From Pseudomonas fluorescens (GTDB lineage: Bacteria > Pseudomonadota > Gammaproteobacteria > Pseudomonadales > Pseudomonadaceae), in the NCBI RefSeq assembly GCF_902497875.1, contig NZ_CABVHY010000041.1, positions 1 to 49,470 on the forward strand: DNA of 49,470 nucleotides. Reading direction: 5' to 3'. Of this stretch, positions 31,856 to 40,176 are shown in pieces; the first letter of the stretch is position 1; the number at the start of each line of letters is the position of its first letter. The notes under the pieces were generated by a model. That model saw nothing but the letters and a program-made list of their open reading frames with translations. It made no database searches and was not told the origin of the DNA. The position numbers and the translations under genes were made by a program.

Positions 31856-32890
31856 TCAAATCCCATCCGGCATCCTGGCTTTCTCCCGCGCATGCTCGCG
31901 GCTGATCAAGCCCTTTGCCACCAAATCCTTCAAACACATATCCAGGGTTTGCATCCCAACCGAACTTCCGGTCTGTATCGAGGAATACATCTGCGCGACC
32001 TTGTCTTCGCGAATCAAATTGCGGATCGCCGAGGTACCGATCATGATTTCGTGAGCCGCGACCCTGCCGCCTCCGATCTTTTTGATCAGGCTTTGCGAAA
32101 TCACCGCCTGCAACGACTCGGACAGCATCGAACGAACCATCGACTTCTCATCCGCCGGAAACACATCCACCACCCTGTCGATGGTTTTCGCCGCGGACGT
32201 GGTATGCAGCGTGCCGAACACCAGATGCCCGGTCTCCGCCGCGGTCAGCGCCAGGCGGATGGTCTCCAGGTCGCGCATCTCGCCCACCAGGATCACGTCC
32301 GGGTCTTCGCGCAGGGCCGAGCGCAGCGCAGAAGCAAAACTTCGGGTATCGCGATGCACCTCTCGCTGATTGATCAGGCATTTCTTCGATTCGTGGACGA
32401 ACTCGATGGGGTCCTCAATAGTGAGGATATGCTGATGCCGCTGGTTATTCAGGTAATCGATCATCGCCGCCAGGGTGGTCGACTTGCCCGAGCCGGTTGG
32501 CCCGGTGACCAGCACCAGCCCCCGTGGCACCTCGGTAATCTTGCGAAACACTTCACCCATGCCGAGCTCGTCGAGGCTCATGACCTTCGACGGAATGGTT
32601 CGGAACACCGCGCCAGCGCCGCGATTCTGGTGGAACGCATTGACCCGAAAGCGCGCCACTCCGGGCACCTCGAAGGAAAAGTCGAGTTCCAGCTCCTCTT
32701 CGAAGTCCGCCCGTTGCTTGTCGTTCATGATGGCGTGGATCAGCTCATGAACCTGCGGGTGGTCCAGCGCTGGCAAGTTGATCCGCCGCACATCGCCATC
32801 GACCCGGATCATCGGCGGCAAGCCCGCGGAGAGGTGCAAGTCGGACGCACCCTGTTTGGCGCTGAAGGCCAGCAGTTCAGTGATATCCAT
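31856..32890 (-). CDS. pilT: Type IV pilus retraction ATPase
   Basis: A 344-residue secretion ATPase, the canonical PilT length, starting MDITELLAFSAKQGASDLHL. Walker A is VTGPTGSGKSTTLAAMI (~130-146), the Asp box and Walker B lie in ILTIEDPIEFVHE and DVILVGEMRDLETIRLA, and the His box in VFGTLHTTSAAKTIDRVVDV. The PilT-specific C-terminal AIRNLIREDK is present. It depolymerises pili at the inner membrane. GGGGAG precedes the start; the long upstream frame is a shadow of yggS. Divergent from yggS, as in P. aeruginosa. No pilU follows, only a REPIN and the NlpC gene. Confidence 0.97.
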   Translation of the reverse strand: MDITELLAFSAKQGASDLHLSAGLPPMIRVDGDVRRINLPALDHPQVHELIHAIMNDKQRADFEEELELDFSFEVPGVARFRVNAFHQNRGAGAVFRTIPSKVMSLDELGMGEVFRKITEVPRGLVLVTGPTGSGKSTTLAAMIDYLNNQRHQHILTIEDPIEFVHESKKCLINQREVHRDTRSFASALRSALREDPDVILVGEMRDLETIRLALTAAETGHLVFGTLHTTSAAKTIDRVVDVFPADEKSMVRSMLSESLQAVISQSLIKKIGGGRVAAHEIMIGTSAIRNLIREDKVAQMYSSIQTGSSVGMQTLDMCLKDLVAKGLISREHAREKARMPDGI

Positions 32891-32947
32891 AGTGCTCCCC
32901 AATTCCAGTAGAATGCCGCGAACCTCAGACCCGTTGGCGCACATTGA

Positions 32948-33652
32948 ATGTCCACAATAGCAGACAACATCGCTCTGGTTCAGACGCGGATTCAGGCCGC
33001 GGCACTCGCCGCACAACGTGACGCGAACAGCGTTCATCTGTTGGCCGTGAGCAAGACCAAGCCCGCCGAGGCGCTGCGCGAAGCCTACGCTGCCGGGATT
33101 CGCGACTTCGGCGAGAACTATCTGCAGGAAGCACTGGGCAAACAGCTCGAATTGGCCGACCTGCCCTTGAGTTGGCACTTTATCGGCCCCATTCAGTCGA
33201 ACAAGACTCGCGCTATCGCCGAGAACTTCGCCTGGGTGCACTCAGTGGATCGTCTGAAAATCGCACAACGCTTGTCCGAACAACGCCCTGCCGAACTGCC
33301 ACCCCTGAACATCTGCATTCAGGTCAACGTCAGCGGTGAAGCCAGCAAATCCGGCTGCACCCCGGCCGACCTGCCTGCACTGGCAAGTGCCATCAACGCC
33401 TTGCCGCGCTTGAAACTGCGCGGCTTGATGGCAATCCCCGAGCCGACTGAAGATCGCGCCGTCCAGGACGCCGCCTTTGCTGCCGTGCAACACCTTCAAG
33501 CCAGCCTGAATCTGTCACTCGACACACTTTCCATGGGTATGAGCCACGACCTCGAGTCGGCCATCGCCATGGGCGCCACCTGGGTACGAATAGGTACCGC
33601 ACTGTTTGGTGCGCGCGATTATGGTCATATGGCCAGCCCTGAACGTGGCTGA
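32948..33652 (+). CDS. YggS family PLP homeostasis protein
   Basis: A 234-residue PLP-binding TIM-barrel-like protein of the PLPBP group. The PLP lysine is in LLAVSKTKPAEALREA (~residue 36). Further landmarks are FGENYLQEALGKQ, WHFIGPIQSNKTR, CIQVNVSGEASKSG and LSMGMSHDLESAIAMGATWV with the phosphate-binding loop. YggS proteins buffer free PLP and influence amino-acid pools; they have no known enzymatic reaction. Followed by proC after 24 bp, a conserved pairing. Confidence 0.95.
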   Translation: MSTIADNIALVQTRIQAAALAAQRDANSVHLLAVSKTKPAEALREAYAAGIRDFGENYLQEALGKQLELADLPLSWHFIGPIQSNKTRAIAENFAWVHSVDRLKIAQRLSEQRPAELPPLNICIQVNVSGEASKSGCTPADLPALASAINALPRLKLRGLMAIPEPTEDRAVQDAAFAAVQHLQASLNLSLDTLSMGMSHDLESAIAMGATWVRIGTALFGARDYGHMASPERG

Positions 33653-33676
33653 CTCACCTCTCTATAAGGACCTCTC

Positions 33677-34495
33677 ATGAGCAAGACTCGTATTGCCTTT
33701 ATCGGTGCCGGCAACATGGCCGCCAGCCTGATCGGCGGCCTGCGCGCCAAGGGGCTGGATGCGGCGCAGATCCGCGCCAGTGATCCAGGCGCCGAAACCC
33801 GTGCCAGGGTTCATGCCGAACACGGCATCGAACTGTTCGCCGACAACGCACAAGCCATTGAAGGCGCCGACGTCATCGTACTGGCGGTCAAACCCCAGAT
33901 GATGAAAGCCGTTTGCCAGGGCCTGCGTCCAAGTCTCAAGTCGAATCAATTGGTAGTGTCCATCGCCGCCGGTATCACTTGCGCCAGCATGAACAACTGG
34001 CTCGGCGCCCAGCCGATCGTGCGCTGCATGCCCAATACCCCAGCCCTGCTGCGCCAGGGCGTGAGCGGCCTGTACGCCACTGACGAAGTCTCTGCCCCAC
34101 AGCGTCAGCAAGCCGAAGACCTGCTTTCAGCCGTCGGCATTGCGCTGTGGCTGGAGCAGGAACAGCAACTGGACGCCGTTACCGCGGTTTCCGGCAGCGG
34201 CCCGGCGTATTTCTTCCTGCTGATCGAAGCCATGACCGCCGCTGGCGAGAAGCTCGGCCTGCCACGGGAAACCGCCGCTCGACTGACCCTGCAAACCGCC
34301 CTGGGCGCCGCGCACATGGCCGTGACCAGTGATGTCGACGCCGCTGAATTGCGTCGCCGCGTGACCTCACCGGCAGGTACCACTGAAGCCGCCATCAAGT
34401 CGTTCCAGGCCGGTGGCTTCGAAGCCCTGGTAGAAAAAGCACTGGGTGCCGCTGCGCACCGCTCGGCCGAGATGGCCGAACAATTGGGTCAATAA
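33677..34495 (+). CDS. proC: Pyrroline-5-carboxylate reductase
   Basis: A 272-residue enzyme that reduces P5C to proline with NAD(P)H, the last step of proline synthesis. The Rossmann motif IAFIGAGNMAASLIGGL is at the N terminus and the C-terminal dimerisation helix carries the signature VTSPAGTTEAAIKSFQAGGF. Middle landmarks are VVSIAAGITCASMNNWL and VRCMPNTPALLRQGVSGLY. AAGGA lies upstream of ATG 33677. yggT follows after 10 bp. Confidence 0.97.
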   Translation: MSKTRIAFIGAGNMAASLIGGLRAKGLDAAQIRASDPGAETRARVHAEHGIELFADNAQAIEGADVIVLAVKPQMMKAVCQGLRPSLKSNQLVVSIAAGITCASMNNWLGAQPIVRCMPNTPALLRQGVSGLYATDEVSAPQRQQAEDLLSAVGIALWLEQEQQLDAVTAVSGSGPAYFFLLIEAMTAAGEKLGLPRETAARLTLQTALGAAHMAVTSDVDAAELRRRVTSPAGTTEAAIKSFQAGGFEALVEKALGAAAHRSAEMAEQLGQ

Positions 34496-34505
34496 GGAGC
34501 CACTA

Positions 34506-35096
34506 ATGATTGGATTGAACACTGCAGCGGTTTACGTGCTGCAAACCCTCGGCAGTCTGTACCTGCTGATCGTGCTGCTGCGCTTCGTGCTGCAACTGGT
34601 GCGGGCGAACTTCTACAACCCGCTCTGCCAGTTCACGGTGAAAGCCACCCAACCACTGCTCAAGCCCCTGCGCCGGATCATTCCGAGCATGTTCGGCCTG
34701 GACATGTCTTCGCTGGTATTGGCGATCATCGTGCAGCTGGCCTTGATGGCCCTGACCCTGCTACTGACCTACGGCACCATCGGCAACCCGCTGCAACTGC
34801 TGGTCTGGTCGCTCATTGGCGTGACGGCGCTGTTCCTGAAGATTTTCTTCTTCGCCCTGATCATCAGCGTGATCCTCTCCTGGGTCGCTCCGGCCAGTCA
34901 TAACCCGGGCGCCGAACTGGTCAACCAGATCTGCGAGCCGGCCCTGGCGCCGTTCCGCAAGATTCTGCCAAACCTGGGTGGCCTGGATATTTCGCCGATC
35001 CTTGCGTTCATCGTGCTCAAGCTGCTGGACATGCTGGTGATCAACAACCTCGCCGCCATGACCATGATGCCGGCCATCCTGCGTCTGCTGATCTGA
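34506..35096 (+). CDS. YggT family membrane protein
   Basis: A 196-residue protein with two YggT repeats, each a helix, a PLLKPLRRIIPSMFGLDMSS-type loop and a helix. The second loop reads PALAPFRKILPNLGGLDISP. The repeats place two helix pairs in the inner membrane. YggT has been linked to osmotic tolerance and cell envelope processes in other bacteria but the molecular role is unknown. AGGAG precedes ATG 34506. It sits between proC and the DUF167 gene in one run. Confidence 0.94.
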   Translation: MIGLNTAAVYVLQTLGSLYLLIVLLRFVLQLVRANFYNPLCQFTVKATQPLLKPLRRIIPSMFGLDMSSLVLAIIVQLALMALTLLLTYGTIGNPLQLLVWSLIGVTALFLKIFFFALIISVILSWVAPASHNPGAELVNQICEPALAPFRKILPNLGGLDISPILAFIVLKLLDMLVINNLAAMTMMPAILRLLI

Positions 35097-35101
35097 CCCG
35101 G

Positions 35102-35407
35102 ATGAGCTATTTCCGCTGGGACGGCGAGGACCTGATCCTCGATTGCCACCTGCAACCCAAGGCCAGCAGCGATGAGTTCGCAGGCCTGCACGGTGAGCGC
35201 TTGAAGATCCGGCTCACCGCCCCGCCGGTGGAAGGCAAGGCCAATGCGCACCTGATGGCGTTTCTGGCCAAGGCCTTCGGCATCTCGAAGAGCCAGGTCA
35301 GCTTGCTCAGCGGCGAGCTGAATCGGCAAAAGCGCGTGCGCTTGCAGTCGCCGAAGAAGCTTCCGGATTTACCGGGGTTAACGCCGCCGCCCGCACACTC
35401 CGGGTAA
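35102..35407 (+). CDS. DUF167 family protein (YggU)
   Basis: A 101-residue YggU/DUF167 protein. Landmarks are CHLQPKASSDEFAGLHGERL, LTAPPVEGKANAHLMAFLAK and SLLSGELNRQKRVRL. Small basic cytoplasmic protein of unknown function, typically following yggT. Five bases separate it from the yggT stop. In P. aeruginosa metX and metW come next; they are absent here, and the next gene is an inverted chemoreceptor. Confidence 0.92.
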   Translation: MSYFRWDGEDLILDCHLQPKASSDEFAGLHGERLKIRLTAPPVEGKANAHLMAFLAKAFGISKSQVSLLSGELNRQKRVRLQSPKKLPDLPGLTPPPAHSG

Positions 35408-35476
35408 CTTTCTCGAGGCCAGGCCTGGTTCCTCGCAAGGACGGGTCGGCGTTTGCCGCCCCACACCTGCCGCGTC

Positions 35477-37414
35477 CTATCTCAACCGAAACCCGCCCAT
35501 CTGTCGCGCCAGATCGTCGGCCAGACGTTGCAGGGTCTGACAGTCCTCACGGCACGCTCGTACTTCGCTCGCTGTGGCCCGGGCCAGGTCAGAGATACCT
35601 TGCACGTTGCGGTTGATCTCTTCCGTCACCGCCGACTGCTCTTCGGTGGCGGTGGCCACCTGCTGGTTCATGTCGCTGATGCGCTCGACCTGACCGGTAA
35701 TCGCCTTCAGTGAAACCCCGGTGCGCTGGCTCGCCTCAACCCCGGTGCCGGTCGCGGCCTGCCCGGAGTGCATCGACGACACGGCGTTTTCCGCGCCCTG
35801 TTTAAGGCTCTGGATCATCTGCTGGATTTCATCGGTGGACGCCTGGGTTCGCCGGGCCAGGGTTCGCACCTCGTCGGCCACCACCGCAAAACCACGGCCC
35901 ATATCCCCCGCTCGCGCCGCTTCGATCGCTGCGTTCAGCGCCAGCAGATTGGTCTGCTCGGAGATTCCACGAATCACCGCCAGCACCTGATCGATCGACG
36001 CCACCTGGGTCGCCAGTTCGCCCACCGCACCGGCAGCGATGCCGATTTCCTCGGACATGCTTTCGATATACCGGATCGAACCACCAACCACCTCGCGCGC
36101 CTGCAAGGCTTCATCGCGGGCGGTTTGCGAGGCGACGGCGGCGTTGCCGGCGTTCTGGGCGATTTCCTGCACCGTAAGGCCCATCTCATGCACGGCGGTG
36201 GCGACCATGTCAGTCATTTCCTGCTGCCGGCCGGAGCGTTCGGCGGTGTTATCGACCACCAGGGCGACCTGCCCCACCGCAGTGCGCAGCCGCTCACTGG
36301 TGGCAAGGACCTCGCCGATCATCTCGCGCTGGCTGTCAAGGAAGCGATTGAATCCACGCGCCAGATCACCCAGCTCATCGGCCCGGGAAGAATCTAACCT
36401 CTGGGTCAAATCGCCACCTCCGCTACCAATCGCCACCAACGCCGCTGTTACCTGACGAATCGGCCGCAGCAGTCCACGCGCCAGCAGCACCACCAATAAC
36501 AGGCAGACCAGCGCCACCGCCAAGCCGATGACACTGGTCAGCCACATCGCTTGTCGGGCCTGGGCGTAGATCTGCGACTGCGGCACTTCGGCCACCAGCG
36601 TCCAGCCCAAATCCCGCAGCGGCAGACTCAGGGCCAGGAAATCTTCACCCTCACGGACAAAGTCGCTGCTGCTCAGCCCTTGATGGCCCATCACCGCCAG
36701 CGCCGCCGGGCTGCCGATCTGCTCGGCCAACTGACGTTTACCGCTGTATTGAGCCTCTGGATGCACCTGAATCAAACCGTCGGAACGCACCAGGTAGACC
36801 TTGCCGCGCTCGCCGAAGCTGAAGTTGTGAATCAATTCCGAGAGCTCGCGCATGCTCAAGCCCAGTCCGGCGACGCCCACCACTTTGCCGGCCTGTTCGA
36901 CCTTGAGGTCGATAAACAGCGCCAGCTCACCGGTGCGGGTGTCTTGGTCGATGTTCAAGGTTCGCGGCTGGTTGCTGTCGAGGAAGGAATAGAACCAGGC
37001 ATCGGTGGGGTTGGCTCGACTCAGGGTCCGATCCAGGCCTTTTTCGGTGTAATAGTGGCTCGACTCGGAGCCGGCGATCAGTGCGGTAAAGGCTTTGTGC
37101 TCGGCGCGGATGCCTTCCAGGTAGCTGACGAAGCCAGGGGTCTGGGCACTGTGCTCGCCTCCGGCCAGCCATTCGCGCACCATGCTGTTGCTGGCGATGT
37201 CTTTGGCGGCGGTCAGCGGCTGGACCAGAATCCGTTCGATGTCATTACGCATCGCTTCGATGCTGGATGGCAGCGCTTTCTCGACCAGATAGCTTTGGGT
37301 CAGGCGATTGACCACCAGGGTATAAATGCCAACCACGATCAGAATGCTGACCAGCAGGGCGGTGCCCATGCCGAGGATCAACTGCCACTGAATACTGCGC
37401 CGCCAGAACTGCAT
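35477..37414 (-). CDS. Methyl-accepting chemotaxis protein with double-Cache-like sensor
   Basis: A 645-residue chemoreceptor. First membrane helix ~10-32 (LILGMGTALLVSILIVVGIY), a ~250-residue periplasmic domain with dCache traits (WFYSFLDSNQPRTLNIDQDT, then VVGVAGLGLSMRELSELI and RGKVYLVRSDGLIQVHPEAQ), second helix ~290-312, HAMP with RPIRQVTAALVAIGSGGGDL, and the signalling hairpin tip EQTNLLALNAAIEAARAGDM. dCache receptors of pseudomonads mostly bind amino acids, amines or organic acids; the ligand is unknown here. The ATG at 37414 has GGGGGTG upstream. It faces zapA in the same direction but with a separate promoter region likely. Confidence 0.93.
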   Translation of the reverse strand: MQFWRRSIQWQLILGMGTALLVSILIVVGIYTLVVNRLTQSYLVEKALPSSIEAMRNDIERILVQPLTAAKDIASNSMVREWLAGGEHSAQTPGFVSYLEGIRAEHKAFTALIAGSESSHYYTEKGLDRTLSRANPTDAWFYSFLDSNQPRTLNIDQDTRTGELALFIDLKVEQAGKVVGVAGLGLSMRELSELIHNFSFGERGKVYLVRSDGLIQVHPEAQYSGKRQLAEQIGSPAALAVMGHQGLSSSDFVREGEDFLALSLPLRDLGWTLVAEVPQSQIYAQARQAMWLTSVIGLAVALVCLLLVVLLARGLLRPIRQVTAALVAIGSGGGDLTQRLDSSRADELGDLARGFNRFLDSQREMIGEVLATSERLRTAVGQVALVVDNTAERSGRQQEMTDMVATAVHEMGLTVQEIAQNAGNAAVASQTARDEALQAREVVGGSIRYIESMSEEIGIAAGAVGELATQVASIDQVLAVIRGISEQTNLLALNAAIEAARAGDMGRGFAVVADEVRTLARRTQASTDEIQQMIQSLKQGAENAVSSMHSGQAATGTGVEASQRTGVSLKAITGQVERISDMNQQVATATEEQSAVTEEINRNVQGISDLARATASEVRACREDCQTLQRLADDLARQMGGFRLR

Positions 37415-37472
37415 GGAACACCCCCAAAGAATAAGAGGCTGAAACACTGCAACAGCCGTGCCGATTGTATAC

Positions 37473-37489
37473 AAACTGATAAACAGTTT
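37473..37489. promoter_or_regulatory. Palindrome in the chemoreceptor promoter region
   Basis: AAACTG-ATAAA-CAGTTT, perfect 6-bp arms, 59 bp upstream of the chemoreceptor start. On the minus strand it abuts TATACAAT, a plausible -10 element. Confidence 0.35.
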
Positions 37490-37525
37490 GTTCGACGGCC
37501 TATTCTCTGGTTGTGTTCAATTTGA

Positions 37526-37828
37526 TCAGCCCTGGCCGATCGTCCGTGAAATCACTTCAACCGTGGCGCTGACTTGCTCTTGGTAACGGTCGAGTTCCTG
37601 CTTGTGCCGTTTCTGCATATCGATCTGCTGCGAACACAGATTCATCGCTGCCAGCACCAATAACCTGTCACCGATCAGGGTCGGGTACTTCTTCTTGGTG
37701 TCAGCCAAGGCGGCTTTTAACATTAATGCGGCGTCCAGCAGGGTCTGCTCTTCCCCGGCCGGCGCCTTGATTGAATAGTCTTCCCCGAGAATCGAGACGA
37801 CTTTTACCCCTTCGGCGCCCTGTTTCAT
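37526..37828 (-). CDS. zapA: Cell division protein ZapA
   Basis: A 100-residue protein with the ZapA pattern: VVSILGEDYSIKAPAGEEQT, LLDAALMLKAALADTKKKYP and LIGDRLLVLAAMNLCSQQID, then a C-terminal coiled coil. ZapA cross-links FtsZ filaments at the division ring. Its ATG overlaps the TGA of the upstream coiled-coil gene. In other pseudomonads zapA is followed by the 6S RNA gene and a 5-formyltetrahydrofolate cyclo-ligase gene; here a chemoreceptor comes within 112 bp and there is no room for 6S RNA. Confidence 0.93.
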   Translation of the reverse strand: MKQGAEGVKVVSILGEDYSIKAPAGEEQTLLDAALMLKAALADTKKKYPTLIGDRLLVLAAMNLCSQQIDMQKRHKQELDRYQEQVSATVEVISRTIGQG

Positions 37829-38055
37829 GCGCTGACAGGCCCGGCGCTGACGCGCTCAACCAGGGCCTGGATACGTGCGGCGGTGGCACCCTGCTTTTCT
37901 TCCTGTTCCATCAGGCTCAGTTGCAGGCTTTCATTTTCGTCTTTGACCTGGGCCAGTTCCGCGCTCAGGGTCTGGTTCGTGCCGAGCAGCTCCTGGTTCT
38001 GTTGCACCAGTTCGCTGACCAGTTGTTCCAATTGGCTTAGGGATGCTTCTAACAT
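37825..38055 (-). CDS. ZapB-like coiled-coil protein (TIGR02449 type)
   Basis: A 76-residue protein that is one continuous coiled coil (LSQLEQLVSELVQQNQELLG, then LAQVKDENESLQLSLMEQEE). Its size, composition and overlap with zapA match the TIGR02449 family, thought to be the ZapB counterpart in pseudomonads. Translation is coupled to zapA through ATGA. It is preceded by about 225 bp without a gene, shared with the divergent chemoreceptor. Confidence 0.87.
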   Translation of the reverse strand: MLEASLSQLEQLVSELVQQNQELLGTNQTLSAELAQVKDENESLQLSLMEQEEKQGATAARIQALVERVSAGPVSA

Positions 38056-38248
38056 TTTTAATTTCTCGGCATTTTCAGAGGGCGCGTACGATAAAGAAAA
38101 GTCACCACGGATGCCAGGGTTATCCGGGCCGGATGCCTTGATTTTCCTGGCGGCGACCTTGCTCGCAAGCTTTAAAGACTGCGATTCCTCTATCTGGTTC
38201 CAGACACTTCGTCGTACCGCACCGACTGCGACAAAAACGCGCAGGGGC

Positions 38249-38275
38249 TCAAGACTTTAGTCGTAGGACCGATAG
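38249..38275 (+). promoter_or_regulatory. Probable FliA (sigma-28) promoter
   Basis: TCAAGACT, 11-bp spacer, ACCGATAG. This closely fits the FliA pattern (TMAAG...N11...GCCGATAA). It ends 55 bp before the chemoreceptor start and places that gene in the late flagellar class, as is usual for chemoreceptors. Confidence 0.65.
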
Positions 38276-38330
38276 ATCATAGATGCCCAGTCCTGGCACC
38301 ACGCGCGAACGCGCCTCTCCGGTAATCTCC

Positions 38331-39956
38331 ATGTCCCTTCGCAATATGAATATCGCACCGCGGGCGTTTCTCGGCTTTGCCTTGATCGGCAGCCTGATGC
38401 TGGTCCTGGGTGTGTTTGCCTTGAACCAGATGAGCAAAATCCGCGCGGCCGGTGAAAACATCACTCTGAACAGCGTGCCGAGTATCAGAAGCCTTAACGA
38501 CTTCACCCAACTGAGCTTGCGTCTGCGGGTGCTGTCCAACCGTTTGCTGCTCAACCGTGAACCGGACGTGCAGCAACAGACCCTCGAGCTGTTTGATCAA
38601 CGCAACCAGCAGATCCGTGCCACTCAGACCCTCTACGAAAAGCTCATCACCAGCCCGCAGGAACGCGCGGCCTACGATCAGTATGTGCAACTACTCGGCC
38701 AGTACCGTCAGCTTGAAGACCGTATGAAGAGCTTGTCGCGCAACAATCAGGTCGATGAACTGCGTAACCTGCTGAACACCGATCTGCTGAACAACTCCGA
38801 AGCGATCAACACTGCGCTTAATCGTTTACTGGAAATCAACACCCAGCAGACCGTCGACACCAACCAAAAAGCTGCCGACCAATATTCCTCGGCCTTCGAC
38901 CTGGTGGTCGCACTGCTGGTGATTGCCACCGGTCTGACCCTGCTGTTCGCCTGGTTACTGACCAACAGCATCACCCAACCGATTGCCAACGCCTTGAACG
39001 CCGCCGAAGCAATCGCCGAAGGCAACCTCACCCGACCGATCGAGGTCGACGGCAACGATGAAGCCGGTCGCCTGTTACTGGCCATGGCGAAGATGCAGGA
39101 AAAGCTGCGCGACACCCTGCAACGGATTTCCGGTTCGGCCACCCAGTTGGCATCCGCGGCTGAAGAACTGAACAGCGTCACCGACGAAAGCGCTCGCGGC
39201 CTGACCCAGCAGAACAACGAGATCGAACAGGCCGCCACCGCCGTCAACGAAATGACCAGCGCCGTGGAAGAAGTCGCGCGTAATGCGGTGAGCACCTCCG
39301 AAGCCTCGAAGAATGCCACCACCTCTGCCGGCGATGGCCGTGATCTGGTGCAGGAAACTGTCAGCGCCATCGAACGCATGAGCGGCGACGTGCAAAGCAC
39401 CGCGACCCTGATCGGCGCCCTGGCGGAAGAGTCGCGGGACATCGGCAAGGTGCTGGACGTGATTCGCGGCCTCGCCGACCAGACCAACCTGCTCGCCCTC
39501 AACGCGGCAATCGAAGCCGCACGCGCCGGTGAAGCCGGCCGCGGTTTCGCCGTGGTGGCCGATGAAGTTCGTGCTTTGGCGCACCGCACCCAGCAGTCCA
39601 CCAGTGAAATCGAGCGGATGATCGGCAGCATCCAGAGTGGCACCGAGCACGCCGTCAACTCGATGCGCAACAGCACCGAGCGCGCCGAGTCGACACTGAA
39701 CATCGCCAAGGGTGCCGGCTTGTCGCTGGACACCATCAACAGCGCCATCGTCGAAATCAACGAACGCAACCTGGTGATCGCCAGCGCCGCCGAAGAACAG
39801 GCGCAAGTGGCCCGCGAAGTCGACCGTAACCTGGTAAACATCCGCGACCTGTCGGTGCAATCGGCCACTGGTGCCAACCAGACCAGCGCGGCGAGTAACG
39901 AGTTGTCGCGTTTGGCGGTGGACCTGAACAGCATGGTTGGGCGGTTTAGTTTGTAA
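38331..39956 (+). CDS. Methyl-accepting chemotaxis protein with four-helix-bundle sensor
   Basis: A 541-residue receptor from ATG 38331; alternatives are ATG 38283 or 38346. First membrane helix ~12-33 (AFLGFALIGSLMLVLGVFAL), a ~155-residue all-helical sensor (4HB_MCP type), second helix ~192-212 (DLVVALLVIATGLTLLFAWL), HAMP with ITQPIANALNAAEAIAEGNL, and signalling hairpin tip DQTNLLALNAAIEAARAGEA at ~382-401. The ligand is unknown; 4HB receptors in pseudomonads often sense organic acids. A FliA-type promoter lies upstream. No C-terminal CheR-tether pentapeptide is present. Confidence 0.93.
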   Translation: MSLRNMNIAPRAFLGFALIGSLMLVLGVFALNQMSKIRAAGENITLNSVPSIRSLNDFTQLSLRLRVLSNRLLLNREPDVQQQTLELFDQRNQQIRATQTLYEKLITSPQERAAYDQYVQLLGQYRQLEDRMKSLSRNNQVDELRNLLNTDLLNNSEAINTALNRLLEINTQQTVDTNQKAADQYSSAFDLVVALLVIATGLTLLFAWLLTNSITQPIANALNAAEAIAEGNLTRPIEVDGNDEAGRLLLAMAKMQEKLRDTLQRISGSATQLASAAEELNSVTDESARGLTQQNNEIEQAATAVNEMTSAVEEVARNAVSTSEASKNATTSAGDGRDLVQETVSAIERMSGDVQSTATLIGALAEESRDIGKVLDVIRGLADQTNLLALNAAIEAARAGEAGRGFAVVADEVRALAHRTQQSTSEIERMIGSIQSGTEHAVNSMRNSTERAESTLNIAKGAGLSLDTINSAIVEINERNLVIASAAEEQAQVAREVDRNLVNIRDLSVQSATGANQTSAASNELSRLAVDLNSMVGRFSL

Positions 39957-39977
39957 TTCGATACCGCGCTGCTGCGG

Positions 39978-40069
39978 AAAAGATCGCAGCCTTCGGCAGC
40001 TCCTACGCCGACTGCATGCACCTGCAAGGGTATGGGCGCATGCAACCCCCCGCAGGCTGCGATCTTTTG
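39978..40069. repeat. REPIN, family B
   Basis: Left arm AAAAGATCGCAGCCTTCGGC, right arm ending CGCAGGCTGCGATCTTTTGA. It follows the chemoreceptor stop closely and may also serve as a terminator. Confidence 0.83.
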
Positions 40070-40176
40070 ATCTTAAAAAGCTTTTTGACAGCGCAGCATT
40101 TCAACAGGTTAGAATCGCTGGCACGCAGACTGCATGGTCAGTTTGTGCCCGCCTTTCTGCTTCTGGAGTACCGCCA

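Noticed and set aside
35408..35476. Possible riboswitch or RNA element between yggU and the chemoreceptor
   Set aside because: It has a CCAGGCCTGG palindrome but no loop-forming structure or known aptamer features, and it lies between convergent genes.
37415..37525. Expected 6S RNA gene after zapA
   Set aside because: Only 111 bp separate the genes and the sequence holds the chemoreceptor promoter region; a ~180-nt 6S RNA cannot fit.
1750..40069. Repeated palindromes considered as a CRISPR array
   Set aside because: The units are far apart, differ in orientation and centre, and no cas gene is present. They fit REPINs.
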